Source: Ruminococcus flavefaciens ND2009 (lineage in GTDB: Bacteria; Bacillota; Clostridia; Oscillospirales; Ruminococcaceae). Taken from it: a DNA stretch of 64,000 bases. The notes beneath the pieces were generated by a model that was given only the letters and a program-made list of their open reading frames with translations, did no database searches and was not told the origin of the DNA. The DNA is taken from positions 124,001 through 188,000 of the forward strand of contig NZ_KK211347.1 in assembly GCF_000621785.1 (NCBI RefSeq), read 5' to 3'. Position 1 is the first letter of the stretch; each line of letters begins with the position of its first letter. A program made the translations under genes and the position numbers. Of the stretch, positions 50,539 to 59,165 are shown piece by piece.

Positions 50539-52308
50539 TTACATCTTCTCGGGTCTGTCGATATTGAGTATCTCCAGAGCATTCCTGAGTGTCTGGCGGA
50601 CTGCCACACAGAGGAGGATACGAGCGTCCCTGATCTGCTCATTCTCTGCGTTCTTTACGCTGCAGGCGTCATAGAAGCGGTGGAACAGAGTTGCCAGATC
50701 AACGGTATACTTGGTGATCTTTGAGGGATCGTAGCTCTTTGCAGCTGTATTTATCTCCCCGGGGAGAGAAGCCAGATGGCGGATAAGCTCGATCTCGCGG
50801 GGATTATCAAGGAGATCAAGGTCGGCAGTCTCGGGTATCTCAACGCCTTCCTCACTGAGGTTCCTCAGCAGGCTGCAAATTCTTGCGTGGGCGTACTGAA
50901 CGTAGTAAACGGGATTCTGTGAGGACTTCTCGATAGCCAGATCAAGGTCGAACTCGAACTGTGAGTTTGCCTCACGGAGATTGAAGAAGAAACGGGCTGC
51001 ATCTATCGGTATCTCGTCAAGGAGAGTTACAAGGGTGATAGCCTTGCCGCTTCTCTTTGAGAGCTTTACTACTTCACCGTCGCGGACCAGCATTACCATC
51101 TGCATGAGGACAACGTCAAGCTTGTCGGCGTCAACGCCAAGGGCTGTCAGAGCAGCCTTCAGTCTTGGAACGTAGCCGTGGTGATCGGCGCCGAGAACAT
51201 TTATCGCCTTGTCGAAGTTACGTGTCACCAGCTTGTCATAGTGGTAAGCGATGTCGGGTACTATATAAGTATAGAGACCGTTGCTTCTCCTGAGAACGAA
51301 GTCCTTGTCCAGACCGTATTCCGTAGCCCTGAACCAGATGGCGCCGTCCTGCTCGTAAGCCTTGCCTGCCTCCATGAGCTTGTCAACGACCTTCTTGGTC
51401 TCGTTCTTTTCGTGGACTGTGCTCTCACGGAACCAGTTATCGTAAACTATACGGTACTTCTTCAGGTCGCGTTCAAGACCTGCTATATTAATAGGAAGTG
51501 CGTAGTCTACCAGAGCCTTTCTGCGCTCCTCCCCGGAAACGCTTTCCATAGCCTTTCCGTTTATGTCATAGAAGTTCCTGGCGTGTTCGATGATGTCGGT
51601 GCCAAGGTAAACATCCTCGGGCATCTCGAACTCTCCGCCCTCGCCGCTTCCTGCGAAGATCTCGGAGCAGAGCTTCTCGGTGTCGTCCTTGTACTGAGCC
51701 AGGAGCTCCTGTCCCTTGGGGGAGCAGAGCTGCAAGTATCTGAGCTCCAGAGACTTTCCGAACTTTTCGATCTGATTTCCTGCGTCGTTGACGTAGAACT
51801 CACGCTCGGCATGATAGCCTGCCCACTGGAGAACGCTGGCGAGACAGTCTCCGATAGCGCCGCCTCTTGCGTTGCCGATGTGCATGGGACCTGTGGGGTT
51901 TGCGGAAACGAACTCCACAAGGACTCTCTTGCCCTGACCCAGGTCGGTCTTTCCGTAGTTTTCTCCTTCGTCAAGAACGTTCTTCACAACGTCGGAGAAC
52001 CATTTCCTGCTGAGGAAGAAGTTGAGGAATCCGGGACCTGCCACCTCGGCTCTCTCGAAGATAGTACCCTCAAGGCTGAGCTTTTCGCAGATGAGCTCGG
52101 CGATCTTTCTGGGAGGCATCCTGAGAGCCTTTGCGCATACCATAGCGGTGTTTGCGGCGAAATCACCGTGGGACTTGTCCGCGGGGATCTCGATATTGAA
52201 TGGGGGGAGTGGCTCAGAGGGGATCTTTTCCTCAGCCACAAGCACTCCGAGGGCGTCCATGATAACTTCACGGAGACGGAGCGACGCAGAATTGATAAGG
52301 TCTGACAT
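50539..52308 (-). CDS. argS: Arginyl-tRNA synthetase
   Basis: Charges tRNA-Arg. The 589-residue class I enzyme has the N-terminal Add-1 domain, the HIGH-type motif (GPMHIGNARGG), the KMSKS-like KLSKRSGKAIT and the DALR anticodon domain with the C-terminal RIL-x-CVAVRQTLRNALEIL. AAAGGAT precedes the start. The DUF1934 gene lies 23 bases upstream, a known pairing. Confidence 0.96.
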   Translation of the reverse strand: MSDLINSASLRLREVIMDALGVLVAEEKIPSEPLPPFNIEIPADKSHGDFAANTAMVCAKALRMPPRKIAELICEKLSLEGTIFERAEVAGPGFLNFFLSRKWFSDVVKNVLDEGENYGKTDLGQGKRVLVEFVSANPTGPMHIGNARGGAIGDCLASVLQWAGYHAEREFYVNDAGNQIEKFGKSLELRYLQLCSPKGQELLAQYKDDTEKLCSEIFAGSGEGGEFEMPEDVYLGTDIIEHARNFYDINGKAMESVSGEERRKALVDYALPINIAGLERDLKKYRIVYDNWFRESTVHEKNETKKVVDKLMEAGKAYEQDGAIWFRATEYGLDKDFVLRRSNGLYTYIVPDIAYHYDKLVTRNFDKAINVLGADHHGYVPRLKAALTALGVDADKLDVVLMQMVMLVRDGEVVKLSKRSGKAITLVTLLDEIPIDAARFFFNLREANSQFEFDLDLAIEKSSQNPVYYVQYAHARICSLLRNLSEEGVEIPETADLDLLDNPREIELIRHLASLPGEINTAAKSYDPSKITKYTVDLATLFHRFYDACSVKNAENEQIRDARILLCVAVRQTLRNALEILNIDRPEKM

Positions 52309-52331
52309 TTGATCTATCCTTTCTTTTTGAC

Positions 52332-52754
52332 TCAGTTCTGAGCCTGTACTGTCATTATTATCTCGTTATCAGATAGATACGAGGAATTTATATCAAGAGT
52401 ATATTTAAGGTAGAGCCTTCCGTTTTCGGCTAAGGTGTTATCGATAGCGTGGGTGTATACGCCGATCTGAAGGTTGCCGTAGGGAGTTCCGTACTGGCAG
52501 AAGTGTTTGCGTCCTATCTCCAGAGAGAGGACGGAGTTTGCCGTTCCCTCGCGGGTAATGGAAGCGTTCTTGTTGTCGTCCACCTTGATGGTGGTCACCG
52601 AGCCATCGAAGCCCGTGGCGGAGGTATCCTCATAGGAGATTATATCCCAGCCGTTCTCGTGGGTCATTCTGGCTTTGGTGAGCAGCTCAGTTTCGTTTTT
52701 TTCGTCTTCCTGCCACTGGATACTCGTCAGTGAGATCAAAACGTTATTTTTCAA
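52332..52754 (-). CDS. DUF1934 calycin-like protein
   Basis: A 140-residue all-beta protein matching DUF1934 (YwiB-type, calycin-like barrel), beside argS as in many Firmicutes. The function is unknown. The start is TTG at 52754, six to seven bases after AAGGAG. Confidence 0.82.
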   Translation of the reverse strand: MKNNVLISLTSIQWQEDEKNETELLTKARMTHENGWDIISYEDTSATGFDGSVTTIKVDDNKNASITREGTANSVLSLEIGRKHFCQYGTPYGNLQIGVYTHAIDNTLAENGRLYLKYTLDINSSYLSDNEIIMTVQAQN

Positions 52755-52983
52755 AGCAGTCTCCTTAATAATTTATAAAAGAGCGGCGAAGCCGCAGCAT
52801 CGGGATTCTCAAGGGAGGCTCTCCCTTGAGCAGAGGGGTGTGCGAGGGGAGGCAGCGCCTTCCCTGAGAAGTAGTGTGACGAGCGAAGCAATGTCGCACG
52901 GCTGTTACGCACATTTTTCCTCGGCTTGCCCGACGGAATGATTATCGGTATCTGATTACCGGTGTAATACTGTGGTTTATGGC
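52755..52983. repeat. Hairpin-rich intergenic element, possible repeat family
   Basis: The 229-base gap holds GCGGC-GAA-GCCGC, a 10-bp perfect stem CTCAAGGGAG-GCT-CTCCCTTGAG (about 52809-52831), and further GC-rich imperfect stems. It has no gene. The style resembles small intergenic repeats, but no second copy is in the window. Confidence 0.35.
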
Positions 52984-54057
52984 TCAGTAAGTCCTGTCGG
53001 CGTTGTCCATAGCCTGTTCCATGAGCCCGTCTACGAGCTCATCGTGTGAGTAGCCCAGCTCCTCCATAAGTCTGGGGAAAACACTGTTCTTTCTGAGCCC
53101 GGGCATGGTGCCTATCTTGTTCAGCAGGAGCTCTCCGCTGTCCGTCAGGAACAGGTCAACTCTTGCCATTCCCTTGCAGCCCAGTGCCTTGAAGGCTGTG
53201 ACCGCTGTCTCCGTGACCCTTCTCTCGATGTCCTTGGGAAGGTCGGCGGGGATAGTCAGGTCGTCGCCTGTGCTTACGTTGAAGTTATTGGGGTCATAGG
53301 GGACGTCGGGGTCTTTTATCTCGCCCACAGCCGAGCAGACCGGCGAATCATAGCCGAAGACAGCTGCCTCAAGCTTGCGTCCGCTGATATACTTCTCGAT
53401 GACCACCTTGTTGTCGCTGGAGAATGCCAGCTTTACCGCTGCAAGGAGTTCATCTCCGTTGTGTGCAAAGCTCACTCCTGCGTTGCTGCCGCTGTTTGCG
53501 GGCTTTACCACCAGCGGAAAGCCCAGCTCCGAAGCGATAGCGGTGCATTTTTCGTCCAGGTGATTTATCTCACGCTGGGTTATGAGCCGCCAGGGAGCGG
53601 TGAGAATATCGTAATCGTCCATTACCATGTGGGTGTGGGACTTGTCCATACATGAAGCCGAAGCCAGTACTCCGCTGCCAACATAGGGGATGCCGGAAAG
53701 GTCCAGAAGCCCCTGTATAGTGCCGTCGCCGCCTCTTTTTCCCATGAGTACGGGAAATACCACGTCTATCTTTTTCAGCGAGGTCTCACCGTTCTCGATG
53801 GTGATGATACCTCTGTGGAGGGGGTCGGGGGAGATGAATGCGGAGGTGCAGTCGGGATCCTGATCCCAGGTGCCGTCAGCAATGCTTTCGGCGTCGCCGG
53901 GGAAATAGAGCCAGCGTCCCTTACGGGTGATGCCGATGCAGATCACCTCATATTTATCTCTCGGGATACTGCTTATGACCTCTGCGGCAGACGCCAGGGA
54001 AAGGTCATGCTCTCGTGCTGTGCCGCCGAAAATAACGGCAGCTTTTATCTTTGCCAT
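52984..54057 (-). CDS. Divergent D-alanine-D-alanine ligase-like ATP-grasp protein
   Basis: A 357-residue protein with the overall Ddl fold: GGTAREHDLSLASA at the N-terminus, a GDGTIQGLLDLSGIPYVGSG loop, an ATP-grasp VVKPANSGSNAG segment and a C-terminal TMPG motif. Several Ddl catalytic positions differ. The usual HGxxGEDG is MGKRGGDG (His and Glu lost), the usual NExNT metal site is NKIGT (Glu to Lys, Asn to Gly), and the YDYxxKY segment is missing (DPNNFNVSTGDD instead). It may be a paralogue with changed chemistry or an inactive relative rather than the housekeeping Ddl. Promoter at 54118-54146. Confidence 0.85.
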   Translation of the reverse strand: MAKIKAAVIFGGTAREHDLSLASAAEVISSIPRDKYEVICIGITRKGRWLYFPGDAESIADGTWDQDPDCTSAFISPDPLHRGIITIENGETSLKKIDVVFPVLMGKRGGDGTIQGLLDLSGIPYVGSGVLASASCMDKSHTHMVMDDYDILTAPWRLITQREINHLDEKCTAIASELGFPLVVKPANSGSNAGVSFAHNGDELLAAVKLAFSSDNKVVIEKYISGRKLEAAVFGYDSPVCSAVGEIKDPDVPYDPNNFNVSTGDDLTIPADLPKDIERRVTETAVTAFKALGCKGMARVDLFLTDSGELLLNKIGTMPGLRKNSVFPRLMEELGYSHDELVDGLMEQAMDNADRTY

Positions 54058-54117
54058 ATTGTTCTCCTTTTAAATAGTATCCTTGAAAAATCTATTGTCA
54101 TTTTCCAGTATCACTCT

Positions 54118-54146
54118 ATTTTATCACAATTCACAAAAAACTGCAA
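54118..54146 (-). promoter_or_regulatory. Promoter for the Ddl-like gene
   Basis: On the minus strand TTGCAG, 17 bases, TAAAAT. Confidence 0.6.
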
Positions 54147-54321
54147 GTATTTTTTGCGAAAATGCAGAATAGCACAGTGAAATTCGCAAGGATAGCACAT
54201 AACGGACAATTTTCAACGCCGATATTTGTGCACAATTACAATAAAAAATTCCCGTTTTCATCAATTTGACGGAATACCCCTTAGTAAAATTGACGAAGAT
54301 AATGGGCTGAAGTAAGAAGTA

Positions 54322-54350
54322 TTGACTTTTTTTACGTAATGGTATATAAT
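54322..54350 (+). promoter_or_regulatory. Promoter for the two-helix membrane protein
   Basis: TTGACT, 17 bases, TATAAT. Transcription would start near 54357. Confidence 0.85.
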
Positions 54351-54393
54351 CATGTCAATGATGTCGGGGCATCATGAAAGGGGGATTTTTCCT

Positions 54394-55431
54394 ATGAAAT
54401 TGCTGAAGAGAACTATCATCTGGTTTGTGCTTCTGACAGGCATATTCTTTGTCGTCAATGCGGTCGGTTCACTGATTGTGGACAAGGTCATTGTGAATAG
54501 GATGACGGACGCGATGACGGGCTACTCGGTAAAGGTCAACAGAATGATACATCCCGAGCCAAAGGAGCCGGATGAGGCCAACAAGACCAACGGCCTTTCG
54601 GGACTTTTTCTGCGCGAAATGCTGGATAATACCTGCCTTGACCTCAAGAGCGGCTTCACTTCCACATTTTATTTCATGAACATACAGATGGATCAGTCTG
54701 TGATAATGTTCAACGACAGCGGTCTGAGCAGGCTTTCCGAGGGCATTTACGCAGTCGCCTTCGAGGACAATGACCAGGGACTGGATCATTTCAAAAGCTC
54801 TGTGGGAGTTGTTGACATCAAAGAGCTGGTAAAGCTCGACGGCTCGGGGGAAATACTGAAAATACTCGAAACAGGCGACGATATACTGTTAAGGCTGGAT
54901 TCCTATACAGTCGACGAGGATTTCGTGGTATATCCTGCAAGGATAACACTGCTCCACGAGGGCGGTCAGGAGATCGCAGCTTTTGACTTCCCGGTGAGCG
55001 GAGAAGTGATAAACAGCGATAAGACCTATATCTACCATGACAACAGTGACAAGTTCCACTCACAGAGCAGCCTTTACCTTAAGATGAAGGTGGCAAAGGA
55101 AGGTGAGCGCAAGTCTGACAGGTTTGCAAAGGAGCTTGTGAGCAAGGCTGAGTTCACAGGTGAGCAGAATGATCTTGACAAGAATTACGGTATCGGCGTT
55201 ATAGCCGCAAAGAGAGTTGAGACAAGCGGAGATCAGGCTATGGTGACTGTTCTGCGGTTCAGATTTCTCAGGTGCGTGTTCCTTGACACCGGTGTCCTTG
55301 GAGCGATAATGACTCTGATAATGGTGCTTATCTGCCGTCATAAGGACAAAAAGCAGGCGAGAGCCGACTATGGCTATTCCGGTAATTACGGCTATCGCAA
55401 CAACTATAATTACAATAACTACCGCCGCTGA
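54394..55431 (+). CDS. Two-helix exported-domain membrane protein, unknown
   Basis: A 345-residue protein. An N-terminal helix (about 8-28) and a C-terminal helix (about 292-312) bracket a large outside domain of mixed beta strands, and the cytoplasmic tail ends in a Tyr/Asn/Gly-rich run. I do not recognise the family. The start is ATG 54394 behind AAAGGGGG; the ATG at 54352 lies before the predicted transcription start. It has its own promoter and terminator. Confidence 0.72.
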   Translation: MKLLKRTIIWFVLLTGIFFVVNAVGSLIVDKVIVNRMTDAMTGYSVKVNRMIHPEPKEPDEANKTNGLSGLFLREMLDNTCLDLKSGFTSTFYFMNIQMDQSVIMFNDSGLSRLSEGIYAVAFEDNDQGLDHFKSSVGVVDIKELVKLDGSGEILKILETGDDILLRLDSYTVDEDFVVYPARITLLHEGGQEIAAFDFPVSGEVINSDKTYIYHDNSDKFHSQSSLYLKMKVAKEGERKSDRFAKELVSKAEFTGEQNDLDKNYGIGVIAAKRVETSGDQAMVTVLRFRFLRCVFLDTGVLGAIMTLIMVLICRHKDKKQARADYGYSGNYGYRNNYNYNNYRR

Positions 55432-55449
55432 CAAGGCTGCGGAAAGTAG

Positions 55450-55485
55450 AAGCCCCGAAACGCTGCGTTTCGGGGCTTTGCTATA
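55450..55485 (+). terminator. Terminator after the two-helix membrane protein gene
   Basis: A 13-bp stem (AAGCCCCGAAACG) with a CTG loop followed by TTTGCTATATT; the opposing GH130 gene ends nearby. Confidence 0.8.
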
Positions 55486-55509
55486 TTCGTTATGAGTGAT
55501 GGAATGATG

Positions 55510-56529
55510 TTATCTTCTGCCGATGGTGTCGTCTCCCTCCCAGAGTTTATCGTGGGCGAGAATGTAGTCATATATGGTCTCTGCGGTAGTGAAGGCTACT
55601 CCCACATAGCTGTCCGCGCAGCCGTAGTAAATGGCGATGCGTCCTGTTGCGGCGTCGGTGAGAGTTGCACAGGGGAAGCACACATTGGGAACAAAGCCCC
55701 GCTCCTCATACCACTCCTCGGGGGTGAGGATATAGTTCTCACAGCGGTGGAGTACCTTTGAGGGCTCGTTTATGTCAAGTATGGCAGCACCTATGCTGTA
55801 AACATAGCCGTTGCAGGTGTTGACTACTCCGTGGTAGAACATGAGCCAGCCCTTGTCGGTCTCGATGGGAGCGGCTCCTCCGCCGATTTTCAGGTTCTCC
55901 CACCAGTTTTCGGAGCGCCCCATGACATGGCGGTGACGTCCCCAGAACTCCATATCGGGGCTTTCGGAGATGAATATATCGCCAAAGGCTGTGTGTCCGT
56001 TGTCACAGGGACGGGACAGCATAACGAAGTTGCCGTTTATCTTTCTGGGGAAGAGCACAGCGTTGCGGTTGTAGGGGAGATAGGGATTTTCAAGGCGTCT
56101 GAAGGTCCTGAAATCCTTTGTCTCTGCGATGCCGATGGTGGGACCGTAAGCGTCCTGACACCACATGATGTAGTATGTGTCCTCTACCTTTACAAGACGG
56201 GGATCGTAGGCGTATCTGGGCATGAATGGTTCGCCCGTCTCGTCGGTGAAGGGTATCTTCTCGGGGGCAAACTCCCAGTGGATCGCGTCCTTGCTCCTGC
56301 CGAGGTAGATGTGCGGGATACCGTTGCGCTGTTCGCCGCGGAAGACTCCAATAAAGCCGTCTTCATAGGGCATGACTGCGCTGTTGAATATCCTTGCAAC
56401 ATCGGGCAGGGGATTTCTGCCGATTATGGGATTTTCGCTGTATCTCCACACGGGAGCGGTACAGCCGGCAGGCTTTTCCTGCCAGGGGATAGAGGGCAGG
56501 TCACTGCCGATCATCTTAATATCCGCCAT
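55510..56529 (-). CDS. GH130 beta-mannoside/mannooligosaccharide phosphorylase
   Basis: A 339-residue five-bladed propeller enzyme that uses phosphate to split beta-mannosides, releasing mannose 1-phosphate. Family GH130 features are clear: RIFNSAVMPYEDGFIGVFRGE (split by family segments), RYAYDPRLVKVEDTYYI, LPYNRNAVLFPRKI, GDIFISESPDME and FYHGVVNTCNGYVYS. The overall sequence is closest in pattern to GH130_2, which includes the R. albus mannooligosaccharide phosphorylase RaMP2; choosing it over the mannosylglucose phosphorylase subfamily is an inference. It is cytoplasmic, with no signal peptide. Confidence 0.9.
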   Translation of the reverse strand: MADIKMIGSDLPSIPWQEKPAGCTAPVWRYSENPIIGRNPLPDVARIFNSAVMPYEDGFIGVFRGEQRNGIPHIYLGRSKDAIHWEFAPEKIPFTDETGEPFMPRYAYDPRLVKVEDTYYIMWCQDAYGPTIGIAETKDFRTFRRLENPYLPYNRNAVLFPRKINGNFVMLSRPCDNGHTAFGDIFISESPDMEFWGRHRHVMGRSENWWENLKIGGGAAPIETDKGWLMFYHGVVNTCNGYVYSIGAAILDINEPSKVLHRCENYILTPEEWYEERGFVPNVCFPCATLTDAATGRIAIYYGCADSYVGVAFTTAETIYDYILAHDKLWEGDDTIGRR

Positions 56530-56572
56530 AATGATCTCCTTAAATTTAAGCTGATGGTGATGTGTTAATTAA

Positions 56573-56601
56573 ATTATACAGTAAAAGTATGCCGCCGTCA
56601 A
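56573..56601 (-). promoter_or_regulatory. Promoter for the GH130 gene
   Basis: On the minus strand TTGACG, 17 bases, TATAAT. Confidence 0.8.
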
Positions 56602-56737
56602 GTGCAAAATGAAAAAAACGGGATTTTCGTGAAAATGCACTATTTCTGCCCTGTTTTTTCTACATGGCAAAGTTTACATAAAGTTATAGAATAGGCGGCT
56701 TTTCGGGTGTATAATTAAGTAAAAAAGGAGGCAGACC

Positions 56738-57475
56738 ATGAAAATAATTACTGAACGTACAATGCAATTCGGCAATATCCGTTACTTCTGCGCCTCTGTG
56801 GCAAACAGTCCCATGACCTGCTATGTCCTCAGGGGCAGGGACGGGGATATGCTCATAGATACGGGAATGCCCTTTATATACAAAAGGCTCTCGGAGTACA
56901 TTGCTGACCTTGATATACGCTATATCTTCCTCACTCATGCCCACGTCGACCACGACGGCAGCGCGGAAAGGCTCCGCCGCGAAACAGGCGCGGAGATCAT
57001 TCTCGGCGAGCGTGACAGGGAGCTTATCGGTCATTACGGCAGACAGCCCGTGAAGGCTTCCCTGCGCCGTTACAGGCTCCGCAATATACAGCAGAATGTC
57101 TGCGGCAGGATGAAGCTTTTCAGCACCCGCCCATATACCCCGGATATACTCATCGGCAGCGGCGACAGAAATATTCTCAGGGAGCTGGGCTTCGACGCCG
57201 TGACTGTTCCTCTTCCGGGACACACTCTCGGCTCTGTGGGAGTGCTGTCAGAGGGCGTGCTCTACTGCGGAGATTCCTTTACAGCAATGTGGGGCAAGCC
57301 CGACATTACGCCTCATGCCACATCTCTGACCGCCATGGCAAGGTCTCTGGAGAGGATACTGGAGATCTCTCCCGAATGGCTGGCGACAGGCCACGGACTG
57401 CCTGTGAAAATGAAGGAAGCAAGACCGATAATACGAAGGTATCTGCTTATGTGCAGACAGGGGATACTTAAATGA
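56738..57475 (+). CDS. Metallo-beta-lactamase-fold hydrolase
   Basis: A 245-residue soluble hydrolase with the two-metal motif THAHVDHDG (near residue 67), then PGHTLGS and CGDSF, and a C-terminal ATGHG. The family is glyoxalase-II/Rv2407-like; the substrate is unknown. AAAGGAGGC precedes the ATG, and a TATAAT lies at 56710-56715 with no clear -35. The galactokinase-like gene follows after 22 bases. Confidence 0.88.
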   Translation: MKIITERTMQFGNIRYFCASVANSPMTCYVLRGRDGDMLIDTGMPFIYKRLSEYIADLDIRYIFLTHAHVDHDGSAERLRRETGAEIILGERDRELIGHYGRQPVKASLRRYRLRNIQQNVCGRMKLFSTRPYTPDILIGSGDRNILRELGFDAVTVPLPGHTLGSVGVLSEGVLYCGDSFTAMWGKPDITPHATSLTAMARSLERILEISPEWLATGHGLPVKMKEARPIIRRYLLMCRQGILK

Positions 57476-57497
57476 TAGCTTAAAAGGAGATGAGACT

Positions 57498-58787
57498 ATG
57501 AATATTCATGAGCTTATCAGCGGCATATCCGACGGAAGATTTGATGACCAGTTCCGAAGGCTTTACGGAGCCTCCGAAAGAGCGGTGCTGAAGGCGAGAG
57601 CCCGTTATCTCAGCGCTGCGGAGAAGTTTTCGGTGATGTGCCCCGAGTGTGATGAGATACACGTTTACTCAGCTCCCGGGCGGACAGAGATAGGCGGAAA
57701 TCACACCGACCACCAGCACGGCTGCGTTCTGGCGGCGGCAGTCAGCCTTGACATTATCGCTGTTGTCAGCTTTCACGACGAGGGAGTTGTCCGCGTCCGC
57801 TCAGAGGGCTACATGGCGGACGAGATAGACCTGAGCAGCCTTGAGGTCAACGCTGCGGAGAAGGGGACATCTGCGGCGCTTATCCGCGGCATAGCTGCAA
57901 AATTCGCGGAGATGGGCGTGAAGATAGGCGGTTTTGACGCCTATATGACCTCGGAGGTAGTCAGCGGCAGCGGACTTTCCTCATCGGCAGCTTTCGAGAT
58001 ACTGACGGCGACCATTATCAATGAGCAGTACAACCAGGGAAAGGCATCTGCGGCGGAGCTTGCAAGGATAGGCAGGTTCGCGGAGAACGCCTACTTCGGA
58101 AAGGCGTGCGGTCTCATGGACCAGACCGTCTGTGCCGAAGGAGGAGCGGTATTCATCGACTTTGCCGAGCCCGACGCCCCGAAGATGTCCTCGCTGCATT
58201 TCGACTTTGACAAGGCAGGCTATTCCGTCTGCATCACTGATACAAGGGGCAGCCACGCTGACCTGTCCGCGGATTACGACGCCGTGGCAGCGGAAATGAA
58301 GTCCGTGGCTGAGGCTATGGGCGGTGAGTATCTCCGCGAATGCGATGAGGAGCGATTTTATGCGGAGCTTCCCGCTCTTCGTCAGCAGTGCACCGACAGG
58401 GCGCTGCTTCGTGCTGCTCACTTCTTCGCCGAGAACAGTCGTGCAGCTCAGGAATCAGAAGCCCTCACCGACGGCGATACAGAGCGTTTCTTTGAGCTGG
58501 TCGGGCAGTCGGGCACCTCCTCCGCTGAGCTGCTGCAAAATCTCTATTCAGCAGGTGATCCGCAGGTGCAGCCCGTGACTCTGGCAATTATGCTCAGCAA
58601 GCGCTTCCTCAGAGGGGCAGGAGCGGTGAGAGTCCACGGCGGCGGCTTCGCAGGGACTATACAGGCTTTCGTGCCGAATTACCTCACCACTGACTACGCC
58701 ACGGAAATGGAGCGTATATTCGGAGCAGGCTGCTGCTATGTGCTGACAGTCCGTCCCGTGGGCGGCTGCGAGCTGAGGCTTGACTGA
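57498..58787 (+). CDS. Galactokinase-family GHMP kinase
   Basis: A 429-residue GHMP kinase. The galactokinase signature near residue 57 reads PGRTEIGGNHTDHQHG, the Gly-rich ATP motif is GSGLSSSAAFE, and a GHMP C-terminal motif GAGAVRVHGGGFAGT follows. The clostridial galactokinase group uses this GGNHTDHQHG variant of the GEHTDYNGG motif. The cluster also holds a GH130 phosphorylase and a cupin, so galactomannan sugar use is possible. Acting on galactose is inferred, not shown. Confidence 0.85.
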   Translation: MNIHELISGISDGRFDDQFRRLYGASERAVLKARARYLSAAEKFSVMCPECDEIHVYSAPGRTEIGGNHTDHQHGCVLAAAVSLDIIAVVSFHDEGVVRVRSEGYMADEIDLSSLEVNAAEKGTSAALIRGIAAKFAEMGVKIGGFDAYMTSEVVSGSGLSSSAAFEILTATIINEQYNQGKASAAELARIGRFAENAYFGKACGLMDQTVCAEGGAVFIDFAEPDAPKMSSLHFDFDKAGYSVCITDTRGSHADLSADYDAVAAEMKSVAEAMGGEYLRECDEERFYAELPALRQQCTDRALLRAAHFFAENSRAAQESEALTDGDTERFFELVGQSGTSSAELLQNLYSAGDPQVQPVTLAIMLSKRFLRGAGAVRVHGGGFAGTIQAFVPNYLTTDYATEMERIFGAGCCYVLTVRPVGGCELRLD

Positions 58788-58799
58788 CAAGGAGGTACT

Positions 58800-59138
58800 A
58801 TGAAGGAATTTCCCGGTTTTATGAAGCGTGCTGCCAACAGAATACCCGCTGAGCAGCAGAATACTCCCGATATTGAGGGATATTACTATACCGCTCCTGA
58901 CGGCAGTCAGATGGCTTTCTGGAGCTATCCCTGCGACAGGGTGTCAAAGGAGCACGTACATGACTACGATGAGTATATGATCTGCGTGGAAGGGGAGTAC
59001 ACCGTCACCATAAACGGGGAAGCCACAGTCCTCCATGCAGGGGACGAGCTCTTTATCCCAAGTGGGACCCTCCAGGGCGGAAGCTGTAAGGCAGGCACCA
59101 GGACTATCCACGCCTTCGGCGGAAAGAGAGTAAAATAA
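58800..59138 (+). CDS. Cupin-domain protein
   Basis: A 112-residue single-domain beta-barrel protein. The first cupin motif is present (KEHVHDYDEYMICVEGEY) with two His and one Glu as metal ligands. The second motif reads PSGTLQGGS, where the usual third ligand His is missing, so metal binding may be altered. The substrate is unknown. It follows the galactokinase-like gene by 12 bases and is probably co-transcribed. Confidence 0.8.
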   Translation: MKEFPGFMKRAANRIPAEQQNTPDIEGYYYTAPDGSQMAFWSYPCDRVSKEHVHDYDEYMICVEGEYTVTINGEATVLHAGDELFIPSGTLQGGSCKAGTRTIHAFGGKRVK

Positions 59139-59165
59139 CACAGAAAGATTGTTGGAGAAGCTGCA

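Larger units (their letters stand above)
54058..54393. other. Divergent promoter region
   Basis: 336 bases without a gene. They contain the minus-strand Ddl-like promoter (54118-54146), an AT-rich middle with no recognised structure, and the plus-strand promoter at 54322-54350. Confidence 0.7.
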
